64,000 bases of DNA from the NCBI GenBank assembly GCA_029975965.1, contig JARKOV010000145.1, forward strand, positions 1 through 64,000, in the 5' to 3' direction. The notes beneath the pieces are model-generated. The model saw only the letters and a list, made by a program, of their open reading frames with translations. It was not told the DNA's origin and made no database searches. The translations under genes and the position numbers were made by a program. The stretch is from Anaerolinea sp. GTDB lineage: Bacteria > Chloroflexota > Anaerolineae > Anaerolineales > Anaerolineaceae. Positions 42,070 through 50,817 of the stretch are shown here, piece by piece; positions within the stretch are counted from its first letter, which is position 1, and each line of letters starts with the position of its first letter.

Positions 42070-42726
42070 ATGAAGCGTCACGATCTGCGTATTTTGCTCC
42101 TTATTCTGACCTGCCTGCTGGCCGCATGCGCCGCCGTACCCACCCCATCGCCCACGCTGCCCCCGCCGACCAGTTCACCCACCAGGCCACCGGCGTCGAC
42201 CAGCACCCCCCGCCCCACGGCGACGTTGACCGCCACCACCGAACCCACCGCCGACCTGGCGCTGGCGCGTGAAAAATGGCTCATCCCCATTGGCGGCACG
42301 TATGCGATCTATTCAGCCTGCGTCAACGCGCCGAAAGTCGTCGAAGACTACCAGGCGAAACGGATCACCGATGAAGGGTTCTTAAGCAGGGATTTGGCCA
42401 TAGCGTGCTGGGGCATTGGGGTGGGTTTAACCAGGTTGAATGACTGGGACCCGCCGGAAGAACTCGAGGGGCATAAGAAGGTGCTGTACGACCTGATGAA
42501 GCAATTCGGCAGGGCGAACGGTCAGTTTTTGGTTTCAAAAGATGCCGTTACCTACCTGGCAACGATCGCCGAAACTTGCCTTGCCAACGAAAAATTCACC
42601 AATGAAGTGACCAACCAGTCCATGAAAGACGGGCTCACGATGCAGGATTCTCTCGACCTCTTCGAGCTTTTCATGACCCTGCCACTCGACACCTCGACCC
42701 CCACGCCGGATGTTCAACACCCATGA
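42070..42726 (+). CDS. Lipoprotein of unknown function with Pro/Thr-rich stalk
   Basis: 218 residues from the ATG at 42070, preceded by AGGAG nine bases upstream (an in-frame GTG at 42064 is too close to it). The signal ends in LLAAC (C20), followed by a stalk of about 45 Pro, Thr and Ser residues, then a compact helical domain (about 75-205) with three Cys (SACVNAPKVV, IACWGIGVG, AETCLANEK). No family is recognised. Its stop overlaps the start of the WD40 lipoprotein gene by four bases (ATGA), so the two are coupled and probably work together at the outer membrane face. A 269-base leader region with a TATAAT at 41868-41873 precedes it. Confidence 0.75.
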   Translation: MKRHDLRILLLILTCLLAACAAVPTPSPTLPPPTSSPTRPPASTSTPRPTATLTATTEPTADLALAREKWLIPIGGTYAIYSACVNAPKVVEDYQAKRITDEGFLSRDLAIACWGIGVGLTRLNDWDPPEELEGHKKVLYDLMKQFGRANGQFLVSKDAVTYLATIAETCLANEKFTNEVTNQSMKDGLTMQDSLDLFELFMTLPLDTSTPTPDVQHP

Positions 42727-44918
42727 AACTCACCCATTTGCTCATCTCCCTCACCCTCTGCCTGACGCTGGTCGCCTGCGCCGCCTCCCCCGGCGGGCGG
42801 AACGGCGGGTCAGCCGATGTGCCGGTTGTCACGGCTCTCCCCGAATCGGTCGCCACCCCGACCCCTGCGCCCACGGATACCCCGCCGCCCACGGTCACTC
42901 CCACCCCCATCCCGTTGCCCACCGGCATACCCCTCTCGTTGGTTGGGACGCCACAGATCCCCAATGACCAGCCCATCGACGCAACCCATGCGCTTCGTCT
43001 GCGAGAGGTGGCGCGCTGGGGCCAGGGAGCGATCACCGGCGCGGTGCAATCCCCCGATGGCAGCGTGATCGCCGTGCTGCGCACCCAGGGGGTGTACTGG
43101 CTCAGCGGAGCGGGTTACGGGGTCACCTCAGGCGTCTACACGCCTTTCGAGGTCAATTTCGTGGCCTTCAGCCAGGACAGCGAACTGGCCGCCATCGCCG
43201 GGCGCAACGGCGACATCTGGCTGTGGGACCGCATGAACGCGACCCTCCTGCAGTCATTCTTTTACCCCGAACACATCGATGCGCTGGCGCTCTCACCCGG
43301 CGGCGACCTGCTGGCGGTTGGCTCCTACGGCTGGGTCTACCTGCAGCCCACCGGCGGCGGACAGCCGGTGCAGTTGACCCGCACGGAGGACTGGAGCAGC
43401 ATCACCAGCCTGGCTTTCTCCGCCGATGCGAGCCGGTTGGCGGCAGGCATGCCCTCCGGCGCCGTCGAGATCTGGGACGTGAACAGCCAGAGCCGCCTCA
43501 GCGCGATCGGCAGCGATCTGATGATCACCCGCCTGGAGTTCTCCCCCGACGGAACTCGGCTTGCCGGTGCCACCTCGAACAACGAGCTGGTCGTCTGGAA
43601 CCTGGCAGATGCCTCAACCTGGGCGCGCCTCCAGGCAGATTTCAGCCTTTTGCACGGCCTGCAGGCCGAGCCGGTGTTTGCCGACATCCTGCCGGACTGG
43701 AACAAAGCCGCGCTGCTCACCGTGCAAGGTGGGATGCGGGCGCTGCGCGTGCATGCGCTGCCCTCCGGCGAAGCGCTCGACCAGATTCTCCTGCCCGAAG
43801 AAGGGTATTTTTACCCTTATTTCCTCGCTTTCACCCCGGATGGCTCGGGCCTGGTCACGCTGGCCGCTGAACCGGACGGCCTGACCACCGCTTTGAGCGC
43901 CTGGACCCTGGCCGACGCGACCGTCGCCGCGCAGTGGGCGCTGGACCCATCCGTCACCAGCCTGAGCGCCTCGCCGGAGGGTCGATCCCTCGCGGTTGGC
44001 CTGAGCGATGGGCTGGTATATCTGCGCGATGCCTCCAGCGGGCTGGTGACCAAATCGCTGGAGCGCTGGCACGCCCAGGCCGTCACGGGTCTGCAATTTA
44101 TCGAGGATGGAACTGGCCTGGTGAGCCTGTCGAACGGGGCCCATGTGCTGCAGACCTGGCATGCGAATCCAGCCAAAAAGACCTTGAATATTGTCCACGA
44201 AGATCCAGAAAGTGCGAACACCCGATATTATCTTTCACCGGATGGAACACGTTACGTTCAGGTTCCAGTCTCCCGTTGTCCTTTATTGATGCGAGATGAC
44301 TGCTTACTACCGGCGATGAACAGCGCAGAAGATGGCACCATTGTGTTACCACTCGAGCTTGAAAAGAAGATGGTCATCCTCGCGGCGATATCCTACGACA
44401 GCCAATCGGTGGTGGGATACGCCGACGGTGCGTACTACCTCTGGTCGGTCGCGAACCCGACCCCCCAGCCTATCTTCACCGACGAAGCCGTGCCAGACCG
44501 GATGACATTTTCCCCAGATGGTCGCTGGCTGGCCGCGGTCGACCGCGCCGGGACGATCCAGGTGTGGGATACCCAGACCTGGCAGTTGGTCGCCCAGATG
44601 GATCACAAACGGACCGAACCGGTCGAATCATTCCCGAGCCTTCCATTCAACCCGCCCGCCGAGGTCAGCGCGTTGCTCTTTTCACCGGACGGGACCTTGC
44701 TGGTCTCCGCCGGGCGAGATGGGCAGGTCCGCCTCTGGCAAATACCGGGGGGCAGGCTGCTCACCGCCCTGCTGCCCACCGACCTGCGCGAGACAGTGCG
44801 TTTCCACGAGGAGAGCCACCTTTACCCGCCCGTCACTGCCCTGGCCTTCGCGCCGGGTGCCACCCGCCTGTACGCGGGGGACATCTACGGGCAGGTGCAC
44901 GTGTACGCCGTGGAGTAG
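42723..44918 (+). CDS. WD40-repeat lipoprotein
   Basis: 731 residues. The signal ends LVAC (C19) and a Pro/Thr stalk follows (about 35-65). The rest is made of WD40-type blades: VNFVAFSQDSELAAIAGRNG with IWLWD, DALALSPGGDLLAVGSYG, SLAFSADASRLAAGMPSG with VEIWD, RLEFSPDGTRLAGATSNN with LVVWN, then later MTFSPDGRWLAAVDRAG with IQVWD and ALLFSPDGTLLVSAGRDG with VRLWQ. At least ten blades are visible, enough for two propellers. The start overlaps the upstream lipoprotein gene by four bases. Such outer-face propellers are protein-binding platforms; no enzymatic motif is seen. Confidence 0.87.
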   Translation: MKLTHLLISLTLCLTLVACAASPGGRNGGSADVPVVTALPESVATPTPAPTDTPPPTVTPTPIPLPTGIPLSLVGTPQIPNDQPIDATHALRLREVARWGQGAITGAVQSPDGSVIAVLRTQGVYWLSGAGYGVTSGVYTPFEVNFVAFSQDSELAAIAGRNGDIWLWDRMNATLLQSFFYPEHIDALALSPGGDLLAVGSYGWVYLQPTGGGQPVQLTRTEDWSSITSLAFSADASRLAAGMPSGAVEIWDVNSQSRLSAIGSDLMITRLEFSPDGTRLAGATSNNELVVWNLADASTWARLQADFSLLHGLQAEPVFADILPDWNKAALLTVQGGMRALRVHALPSGEALDQILLPEEGYFYPYFLAFTPDGSGLVTLAAEPDGLTTALSAWTLADATVAAQWALDPSVTSLSASPEGRSLAVGLSDGLVYLRDASSGLVTKSLERWHAQAVTGLQFIEDGTGLVSLSNGAHVLQTWHANPAKKTLNIVHEDPESANTRYYLSPDGTRYVQVPVSRCPLLMRDDCLLPAMNSAEDGTIVLPLELEKKMVILAAISYDSQSVVGYADGAYYLWSVANPTPQPIFTDEAVPDRMTFSPDGRWLAAVDRAGTIQVWDTQTWQLVAQMDHKRTEPVESFPSLPFNPPAEVSALLFSPDGTLLVSAGRDGQVRLWQIPGGRLLTALLPTDLRETVRFHEESHLYPPVTALAFAPGATRLYAGDIYGQVHVYAVE

Positions 44919-44989
44919 AAGAGGTTTCACACGTCGGTTCTCGCCGGCCTGTTCGGTCGGCTGCTCTCGCGCCAGGTGGGTGGCTCTGC

Positions 44990-46012
44990 TCAGACAACCG
45001 GACCTTCCACCTGCACCGGCAGCTCCGCCGCGTACTGGTAGGTGGGGTCTTCCTTCTGCTTTTTCAAAATGGCGATGATCAGCTTCCACGCCTCCCACAA
45101 GCCCACCGGGCAGTAGGGCAAATCCGTCCGGATGTGCTCGTGGAGCTTCTTCAGGTGGTAACACGGCACCGCGGCGTACATGTGGTGCTCGGTGTGAAAG
45201 TTCATCCGCCAGTAAACAAAAGACAGGAACGGGTTGAGGATCACCGTCCAACAGCACAGGCGGTAATCGGAGACGTTGTCCTGTAGCCCGGCGTGCTGGG
45301 TGTTGTTGACCAGGTAAAGCAGCCAACCCCCATAAAAAGGCGCCAGAGTGATCACCACCGGGAGCATCCACAGCCCCAGCGCGAGCGAGATCGCGACGAG
45401 TAAGCCGTGCCCAACCAGCAAAATGCGCGACCAGTTGAACAGCTCGCGGCGCAGCTCCGCTTCAGCAGGCGGGAACAGGATGTGCTCCCACTCGCCTTCC
45501 AGCCTGCCAAAGCTCAGCCGCAGGCACGACCTGATCCGGCTGTACAGGCCAAACGGGTTGACCACGGCGCACTGCAAGAAGGCCTTGAACGACAGCTCGA
45601 CCGGCAGCATCACCTCCAGGTCGTCCGGCGGATGCAGCGTGTAACGGTGGTGGCGCTGGTGGCTGGTCCAGAAGCGGACAGGGTTGTTCCAGCTCAGGAA
45701 GCTGATCACGTAGAGGAAAATGGTGTTGAGCGCCTTGGTTTTGAAAACCGTCTTGTGGCACAGCTCGTGGAAACCGTTCAACAGGAAGGCGTAGAAGGTG
45801 CCGTGGATGAACAACGCCAGGAGAATCCAGGGCCAGGTCCAATTCATCGCCACGACCCATGCCGTTGCGCCGGTGACCAGCAGCAGACCAAGATGCCCGG
45901 ACACTTGCAGCAGCCCCTGTAAATCGCTGCGCTGGTTCAAAGCCGCCAGAGTCTCGCGGTCGAGTGGCGAGCGGTACCAGTTAATTTTGCGTTGAACCGG
46001 TTCATCAGGCAT
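44990..46012 (-). CDS. Membrane fatty-acid desaturase
   Basis: 340 residues. The three histidine boxes that bind the di-iron centre are all present: H82-ELC-H86, H118-QR-HH (121-122) and H-TE-HH near residue 277, with the extra conserved NNTQHAGLQDN before it. Four transmembrane helices in two pairs (about 40-80 and 200-240) and the YWRMNFHTEHHMYAAVPCYH segment fit the FA_desaturase family, acyl-lipid branch. The enzyme introduces a double bond into membrane lipids, or hydroxylates a related substrate, using oxygen and an electron donor. The GGAG ribosome site is four bases before the ATG. It is monocistronic; the oxygen need suggests an organism at least tolerant to oxygen, in line with the peroxidase. 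Confidence 0.9.
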   Translation of the reverse strand: MPDEPVQRKINWYRSPLDRETLAALNQRSDLQGLLQVSGHLGLLLVTGATAWVVAMNWTWPWILLALFIHGTFYAFLLNGFHELCHKTVFKTKALNTIFLYVISFLSWNNPVRFWTSHQRHHRYTLHPPDDLEVMLPVELSFKAFLQCAVVNPFGLYSRIRSCLRLSFGRLEGEWEHILFPPAEAELRRELFNWSRILLVGHGLLVAISLALGLWMLPVVITLAPFYGGWLLYLVNNTQHAGLQDNVSDYRLCCWTVILNPFLSFVYWRMNFHTEHHMYAAVPCYHLKKLHEHIRTDLPYCPVGLWEAWKLIIAILKKQKEDPTYQYAAELPVQVEGPVV

Positions 46013-46119
46013 GGGCTCCGTCCCCTTTCAACAATAAATCTCTCCAGCCGCCCTTCAGCGAGCGACTGGACTCTATTGTATACTGTTCCGGTAAACTGAG
46101 GAATATTAAAAAGCAAATC

Positions 46120-46548
46120 TCAGAACCGGCTTGCCACCCGCAGCGCCAGTAGGCGGCGGACGTCCGCCAGGTCGGCGGCAGATTCGACCGGGGTGAAGAT
46201 CCAGCGCCCTTCCGGGTAGGGGAAAGCTCTCTCGATGGCCTGGCGGGCGTTGGCGGCGAGCTCCCAACGCAACGCTTCCTGCGCCGCCGTCTCCGGCAGG
46301 TTGATCTGCGCCACAAAGCGGCCCTCCGCCGGGTAGAGGTTGATCAGCATCTTGCGGTTCAATTCGAAGTGCTGCGCCCAGCCGTACTTCTTGCCGTACA
46401 TGAATTTCAACTCTTCCGCCGGCTCAAACTCCTCGTGGACAAACTCGATCAACGCCTGCCAGAGCGGGAAAACCGCCGGGCCAATGGACTGTTGAATGGA
46501 CGCCTCATCCGGCGGCTGCTTTTTATCGGTGAAGGTGCCGACGGCCAT
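46120..46548 (-). CDS. DUF3788 family protein
   Basis: 142 residues from the ATG at 46548 (AGGA nearby). The segments PPDEASIQQSIGPAVFPLWQ, LKFMYGKKYGWAQHFELNRK and MLINLYPAEGRFVAQINLPE followed by a helix match the DUF3788 pattern, a small cytosolic domain related to the YdhG/DUF1801 fold. An open frame extends further upstream but overlaps the GNAT gene in another frame, so the internal start was chosen. It lies 23 bases after the GNAT gene stop and is the last of a three-gene run with the GNAT protein and the GPH transporter. Function unknown. Confidence 0.75.
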   Translation of the reverse strand: MAVGTFTDKKQPPDEASIQQSIGPAVFPLWQALIEFVHEEFEPAEELKFMYGKKYGWAQHFELNRKMLINLYPAEGRFVAQINLPETAAQEALRWELAANARQAIERAFPYPEGRWIFTPVESAADLADVRRLLALRVASRF

Positions 46549-46571
46549 CGCATCCTGCCTTTCTGTCTCGC

Positions 46572-47702
46572 TCAAATGGCTTTGCGATACACCCGGTAAC
46601 GCTTGTACAGTTGCGCGCCAAAGCGCTCGGCCAGCGCCGGCGTGCGCGGGTTGTCCGCCGAGGTCAGCGACGCGTCGATCCAGCGGTAGCCCTTGGCGCG
46701 AGCGCGGCGCGCCATCTCGTCGAACAGCAAAATCACCACCCCGCTGCCCCAATGCTCCGGCGGCACCAGCACGCTCTTCACCGCCAGGCAATCCGGCCGT
46801 CGGCGCAGGTGCCACCACAGCTTGAGATAATCCCAGGGATGGCGCAGCCCGTCCGCGTGGATGAACGCTTCGTTGAGGTTGGGGATGCCCGGCAGCCAGC
46901 CAATCGTCTCGTCGCCATCCTCGGCAAACAGGATCAGCTCAGGGTCGGCTATTTTGCGAAACGGCTCCAGCTCACGGATGAGCAGCTCGCGCTGCCAGCC
47001 GCGGAAATCCGGCAGGTGCGCCAGCGCCACGTTCAACAGACCGTGTACCCTGTCAAGCTCCTCGTCCCACCGTTCAAAGCGGGCGGAGCGGATGGTGAAA
47101 TGCTTGCGCGCCTTCACCCGCTCGGCCATGCGCGGAAGTTCCCCCAGGGCACGGTTGTCGCCGGTCAGGTCGAGGGCAAAGGCGATGTTGTCGCCACGCG
47201 CCGGCTCGAATCCGTAGCGCTCGACAAAGTCCAGGTAGTAGGGCGGGGTGTGACCGCACAGCAGCGCCGGCGGGCGGTCGCGCCCTTCGACCAGGATGCC
47301 GTAGCTGTCCTCGTAGTCGAGGTTGAACGGCCCGACCAGCGTATCCAGGCCGCGCGCCCTCCCCCACTCGCCGGCTCTGGTGAGCAGGCACTCCATCACC
47401 GGGTAAGACTCGATGAAATTGAAAAATCCGAAGTTGCACTCGCGCGTGCCAGACTCCTGGTTGAGCTTGCGGTTCTCCGCGGCGCAGATGGTGCCCACCG
47501 GTCGCCCGCCCTGCCAGGCAATAAAGAATTCCGCCTCGCCCAGTTGAAAGAAAGCGCCTCGCTGCGGATCGATGCGCTCGGCCCAATCGGGGATTAAGGG
47601 CGGCACCCACAGCGGATCGCCGCGGTAGACCTGCCAGGGGAAGTGCAAAAAAGCCTTGCGCTCAGCCGGCGTGCGCACCGGCAGCACCCTGATCTCGCTC
47701 AC
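46572..47702 (-). CDS. GNAT-fold N-acyltransferase-like protein
   Basis: 376 residues. The N-terminus RKAFLHFPWQVYRGDPLWVP (about 14-33) begins a well-known group of two-domain GNAT-like proteins of unknown substrate; FIAWQGGRPVGTICAAENRK is the first acetyltransferase strand pair and the second domain has a further core ending in PPEHWGSGVVILLFDEMARR (the CoA-loop region, Q/R-x-x-G-x-G/A altered to WGSG) and ALAERFGAQLYKRYRVYRK. The ATG overlaps the stop of the upstream GPH transporter gene by four bases. Co-translation suggests that it modifies or is needed for the substrate of that transporter, but this is inference. Confidence 0.8.
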   Translation of the reverse strand: MSEIRVLPVRTPAERKAFLHFPWQVYRGDPLWVPPLIPDWAERIDPQRGAFFQLGEAEFFIAWQGGRPVGTICAAENRKLNQESGTRECNFGFFNFIESYPVMECLLTRAGEWGRARGLDTLVGPFNLDYEDSYGILVEGRDRPPALLCGHTPPYYLDFVERYGFEPARGDNIAFALDLTGDNRALGELPRMAERVKARKHFTIRSARFERWDEELDRVHGLLNVALAHLPDFRGWQRELLIRELEPFRKIADPELILFAEDGDETIGWLPGIPNLNEAFIHADGLRHPWDYLKLWWHLRRRPDCLAVKSVLVPPEHWGSGVVILLFDEMARRARAKGYRWIDASLTSADNPRTPALAERFGAQLYKRYRVYRKAI

Positions 47703-49063
47703 GCCACCTCCTCCTTAGCCGCGCTGCGCCGCGCCTCCAACTCGGCCACGATGCGCTGGTGGCTCTCGCGGCTGAGTGGGTAGAGCAGGGCAAAAAAGAT
47801 TCCACCCATCAAGAGAAGCGCCGGCAGCGGGCCGATCACCACGCGGATGCCAACCAGGGCGCTGCCGGGTTGGAATTCCGCCGTTGGGGCATAACCGGTG
47901 GCCTGCAACATCAGCAGCACCAGCGGGATGGTGATCGAAGAGGCCACCTTTTGCGCCAGCGTCACCAGGCTGTAAAACATGCCTTCGTGGCGCTCGCCGG
48001 TTTTCCACTCGTCCCACTCGATCGCATCCGGCATGATCGACCAGGGCAGGACGTGCGCCGCGCTCACCCCGATGCCCGCCAGCGCGCACAGCCCGACGAT
48101 GAGCGGCAGCGCGGTGCCCGCGTTGAGCGTGATCAAAATCAACTGGACGACCACCCAAAAAGCGATCCCCGCCGCATAGGCCAGGCGCTTGTTCCAACGG
48201 CGCGAGGTCCACTCCCAGAAAGGCAGCACCAGGATGGCGGTGACAAAGATCACCGCCATGATCAGGTCGCTGTCTGCCTCGCGTTGAACGACGTACTTGA
48301 TGAAGTACAACAGCGACACCTGCAGCAGGTCGATGGCCACCCAGGTGAGCAGGAAGATGACCATGCCAAAAACAAACGGACGGTTTCCGACCGCCGCGCG
48401 CAGCGACTGGCGCAGGCTGGGCTGTTTGAGCTCCTGGTATTCCCGGCGCTCTCGCGTACCCAGGAACACCACCAGCAGGGGCAACGCGCTGGCGACGGCG
48501 AAAATCGCGCCCATCAGCATCACCCGCGGGGCGTTCTCCGGGCGGAAGGTGCCCACGATCATCAAGGGAATGGTGAAGGCCACCAGGCTGCCCAAAATCG
48601 AGAAGAACATGCGATAAGCCGTCAGCGAGGTGCGCTCATCGTAGCTGGAGGTGAGCTCCGGGGTCAGCGAGAAATAGGGCATGTAGACGAAGGTCGCCGC
48701 TGATTCGAACAGCACGTAGGCCAGGGCGTAGTAACCCGCCAGCAGCGCCTGGCTCTCGAGCGGTGGGCGAAACCACAACAGCGCATACGACAGGGCAAAC
48801 GGCAGCGCGCCAAAGAGCAGAAAGGGGCGGCGCCGTCCCCAGCGCGTGCGGGTGCGATCGGAGAGATGGCCGATCAGCGGGTCGTTGATATAGTCCCAAC
48901 TGCGCCCGATAAAGATGGCGATGGCCGCCGTTCCGGGGGCGATGCCGACCACATCGGTGAGGAAGATGGCAAAATAAGCCCCGATGATCGTCGTCGTCAG
49001 GCTAAAGCCCGTGTCGCCGAAGCCGTAGAGGATTTTGGTCAACCGCGAAAGCCGCTCGCTCAT
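47699..49063 (-). CDS. GPH-family (MelB-like) MFS sugar transporter
   Basis: 454 residues from the ATG at 49063; a TTG nine bases upstream is possible but less likely. Twelve helices are predicted. The opening LTKILYGFGDTGFSLTTTII and the loop WDYINDPLIGHLSDRTRTRW GRRRPF (residues about 54-80) are the hallmark of the glycoside-pentoside-hexuronide:cation symporters, as is the later IMPDAIEWDEWKTGERHEGM. The essential Asp residues of helix 2 (MelB D55/D59 equivalents in SWDYINDP) are kept, so sodium- or proton-coupled sugar uptake is expected. It heads a three-gene unit with the GNAT and DUF3788 genes. Confidence 0.92.
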   Translation of the reverse strand: MSERLSRLTKILYGFGDTGFSLTTTIIGAYFAIFLTDVVGIAPGTAAIAIFIGRSWDYINDPLIGHLSDRTRTRWGRRRPFLLFGALPFALSYALLWFRPPLESQALLAGYYALAYVLFESAATFVYMPYFSLTPELTSSYDERTSLTAYRMFFSILGSLVAFTIPLMIVGTFRPENAPRVMLMGAIFAVASALPLLVVFLGTRERREYQELKQPSLRQSLRAAVGNRPFVFGMVIFLLTWVAIDLLQVSLLYFIKYVVQREADSDLIMAVIFVTAILVLPFWEWTSRRWNKRLAYAAGIAFWVVVQLILITLNAGTALPLIVGLCALAGIGVSAAHVLPWSIMPDAIEWDEWKTGERHEGMFYSLVTLAQKVASSITIPLVLLMLQATGYAPTAEFQPGSALVGIRVVIGPLPALLLMGGIFFALLYPLSRESHQRIVAELEARRSAAKEEVA

Positions 49064-49242
49064 GGGAATCAATCCAGGGTCAATAAATGAGGAAGACTCC
49101 TATTATTATATGGAGAACCGGGAAAGGATTTCAAAATTTCGGCTTCATTTATCTGCCTTTAATAATTGTTCGTTACAATAACCTTACTGCAACTGCTCCG
49201 GCAGGTGTGAGCCACGACTGCCGATTTTTTTTGTCTATCAAC

Positions 49243-50667
49243 ATGGAGTTTGTTTTGAACTTTAAACCTCAGCGCGGATTCATCGTGTGCCTGCTGGCGA
49301 TCGCCTTGATCGGCTGCACGGCGATCCCTCAGCCAACCAGCACACCCACGGCAACCCTGCCATCCGCAACGGCGACCAGCGCGCCCTCCGCCACGCCGCC
49401 GCCGACCGAAACGCCCGTGCCGCCGACGCCCACCTCACAGCCGACCGCCACGCCGACCGAAGCTCTCTCCGCCAACCTGGAAGGCCTGCCCCTGATCGAA
49501 GCCATGCGCGGCGGCGGCTTCACCGTTCTGATCCAGCACGCCGCGACCGGACCGGCGCAAACCGATGCAGCGTCCGAGAATATCCTCGATTGCACCACCC
49601 AACGCACCTTGAACGACCTGGGCCGCGAAGAAGCGCGCGCCATCGGGCGAGCCTTCTTCACCCTCGATATCCCGGTCGGCCAGGTGTTCAGCGGCGCCAC
49701 CTGCCGCGCGCGAGAGACCGCTTTGCTGGCCTTCGGCAATACCCGCATCACCACCGAGCTGACCGGTTTCCCGATCGAATTGAGCGAGGAGCGCGTCAAA
49801 TCGCTGCGCGACCTGCTTTCAGAGCCGCCGGCGCCCGGCACGAACACTGTGCTGGTTTCAGACGGCGCGAACATCGCCGACGCCACCGGCATCACCCTGG
49901 AAGAGGGCGAGTCAGCCATCTTTTTCCCCGAGGGCAGCGACGGCTACACCCTCGCTGCGCGCGTGACGCCTCAGGAGTGGGTGGACTTTGAGCAGGTTTC
50001 TGCCCGGCTAAGCCGCGAAGAGCTGGCCGAGGCCACCGACCTGCTGCTGCCCGACCTGTTCTCCCAGACCCCGTCGAACCTGTTGATCCTGGCCAATTCC
50101 GAGCTCGGTACGAAGCAACTGCGCTTCACCACCTCGATCCAGAACGACGGGCCGGGGCCGATCGAGATTTGGGGCTTTTCGGATGACGCGGTCGAGGTCA
50201 CCACCGTCGTCCAGCATATCTACACCGTCGGCGGGGCGACCAAAAAGGTGGTGGTGGGCGATTTCATCTTCCATCCCACCCACGACCACTGGCATTTGAG
50301 CAACTTCGCCCGCTATGAATTGTGGACGCTCAACGCCGAGGGCGGACTCGAAACCCGCGTCGCCGTGACCGACAAGGTCAGCTATTGCCTGCGAGACGAC
50401 TCGCGTTCCGACAACTCGGATCCAAACGTCAAGCAGACCTACATGGGCTGCAACGCTGAAAGACAGGGCATCTCGCCGGGCTGGGTGGATGTGTACCGTT
50501 ACGAGCTGCCCGGCCAGGAGTTGGACATCAGCGGCCTGCCAGACGGCACCTACGCCCTGGTCACCCACGTCGACCCGGACAACCTGCTCTGGGAGCGCGA
50601 CCGCGAAAACAACGCTACCGCCGCTTTCATCCAGATCGAGGGCATGCGCGCGCGCTTCGTGGATTGA
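49243..50667 (+). CDS. Lipoprotein: degenerate histidine phosphatase fused to lysyl-oxidase-like domain
   Basis: 474 residues from the ATG at 49243; a TTG at 49255 with GGAG upstream is an alternative. The lipobox is ALIGC (C26) and a Pro/Thr stalk runs to about residue 75. Residues 80-260 have the histidine-phosphatase layout (FTVLIQHAATG, LNDLGREEARAIGRAF, VFSGATCRARETALLAFG, TVLVSDGANIADATG), but the catalytic Arg of the RH motif is Gln (Q98 before H99) and the second His is Asp (D207), so catalysis is doubtful. Residues 300-470 match bacterial lysyl-oxidase-like domains with the copper-type cluster FHPTHDHWHLSNFARYELW (H344, H347, H349, H351). Fused in one outer-face protein, the first half may bind a phosphorylated ligand while the second oxidises amines; this is inference. 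Confidence 0.85.
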   Translation: MEFVLNFKPQRGFIVCLLAIALIGCTAIPQPTSTPTATLPSATATSAPSATPPPTETPVPPTPTSQPTATPTEALSANLEGLPLIEAMRGGGFTVLIQHAATGPAQTDAASENILDCTTQRTLNDLGREEARAIGRAFFTLDIPVGQVFSGATCRARETALLAFGNTRITTELTGFPIELSEERVKSLRDLLSEPPAPGTNTVLVSDGANIADATGITLEEGESAIFFPEGSDGYTLAARVTPQEWVDFEQVSARLSREELAEATDLLLPDLFSQTPSNLLILANSELGTKQLRFTTSIQNDGPGPIEIWGFSDDAVEVTTVVQHIYTVGGATKKVVVGDFIFHPTHDHWHLSNFARYELWTLNAEGGLETRVAVTDKVSYCLRDDSRSDNSDPNVKQTYMGCNAERQGISPGWVDVYRYELPGQELDISGLPDGTYALVTHVDPDNLLWERDRENNATAAFIQIEGMRARFVD

Positions 50668-50771
50668 GCCCACCGGTTTTCCGGTTCCTTCACCAGCCAG
50701 CAATAGCAGGTCGCACGCCCGGATCTTCTTGACATTCGCAACTGCCCTGACCCGGCGATGAATAACAAAAC

Positions 50772-50804
50772 GCGGGGCAAGTCGATTAACACGACTTGCC
50801 CCGC
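50772..50804 (-). terminator. Intrinsic terminator of the clostripain gene
   Basis: A perfect 13-base GC-rich stem (GCGGGGCAAGTCG and complement) with a 7-base loop, followed on the minus strand by GTTTTGTTATT. It lies 14 bases past the stop at 50818 and probably also ends the converging gene. Confidence 0.85.
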
Positions 50805-50817
50805 ATCGAGTCTGGCT

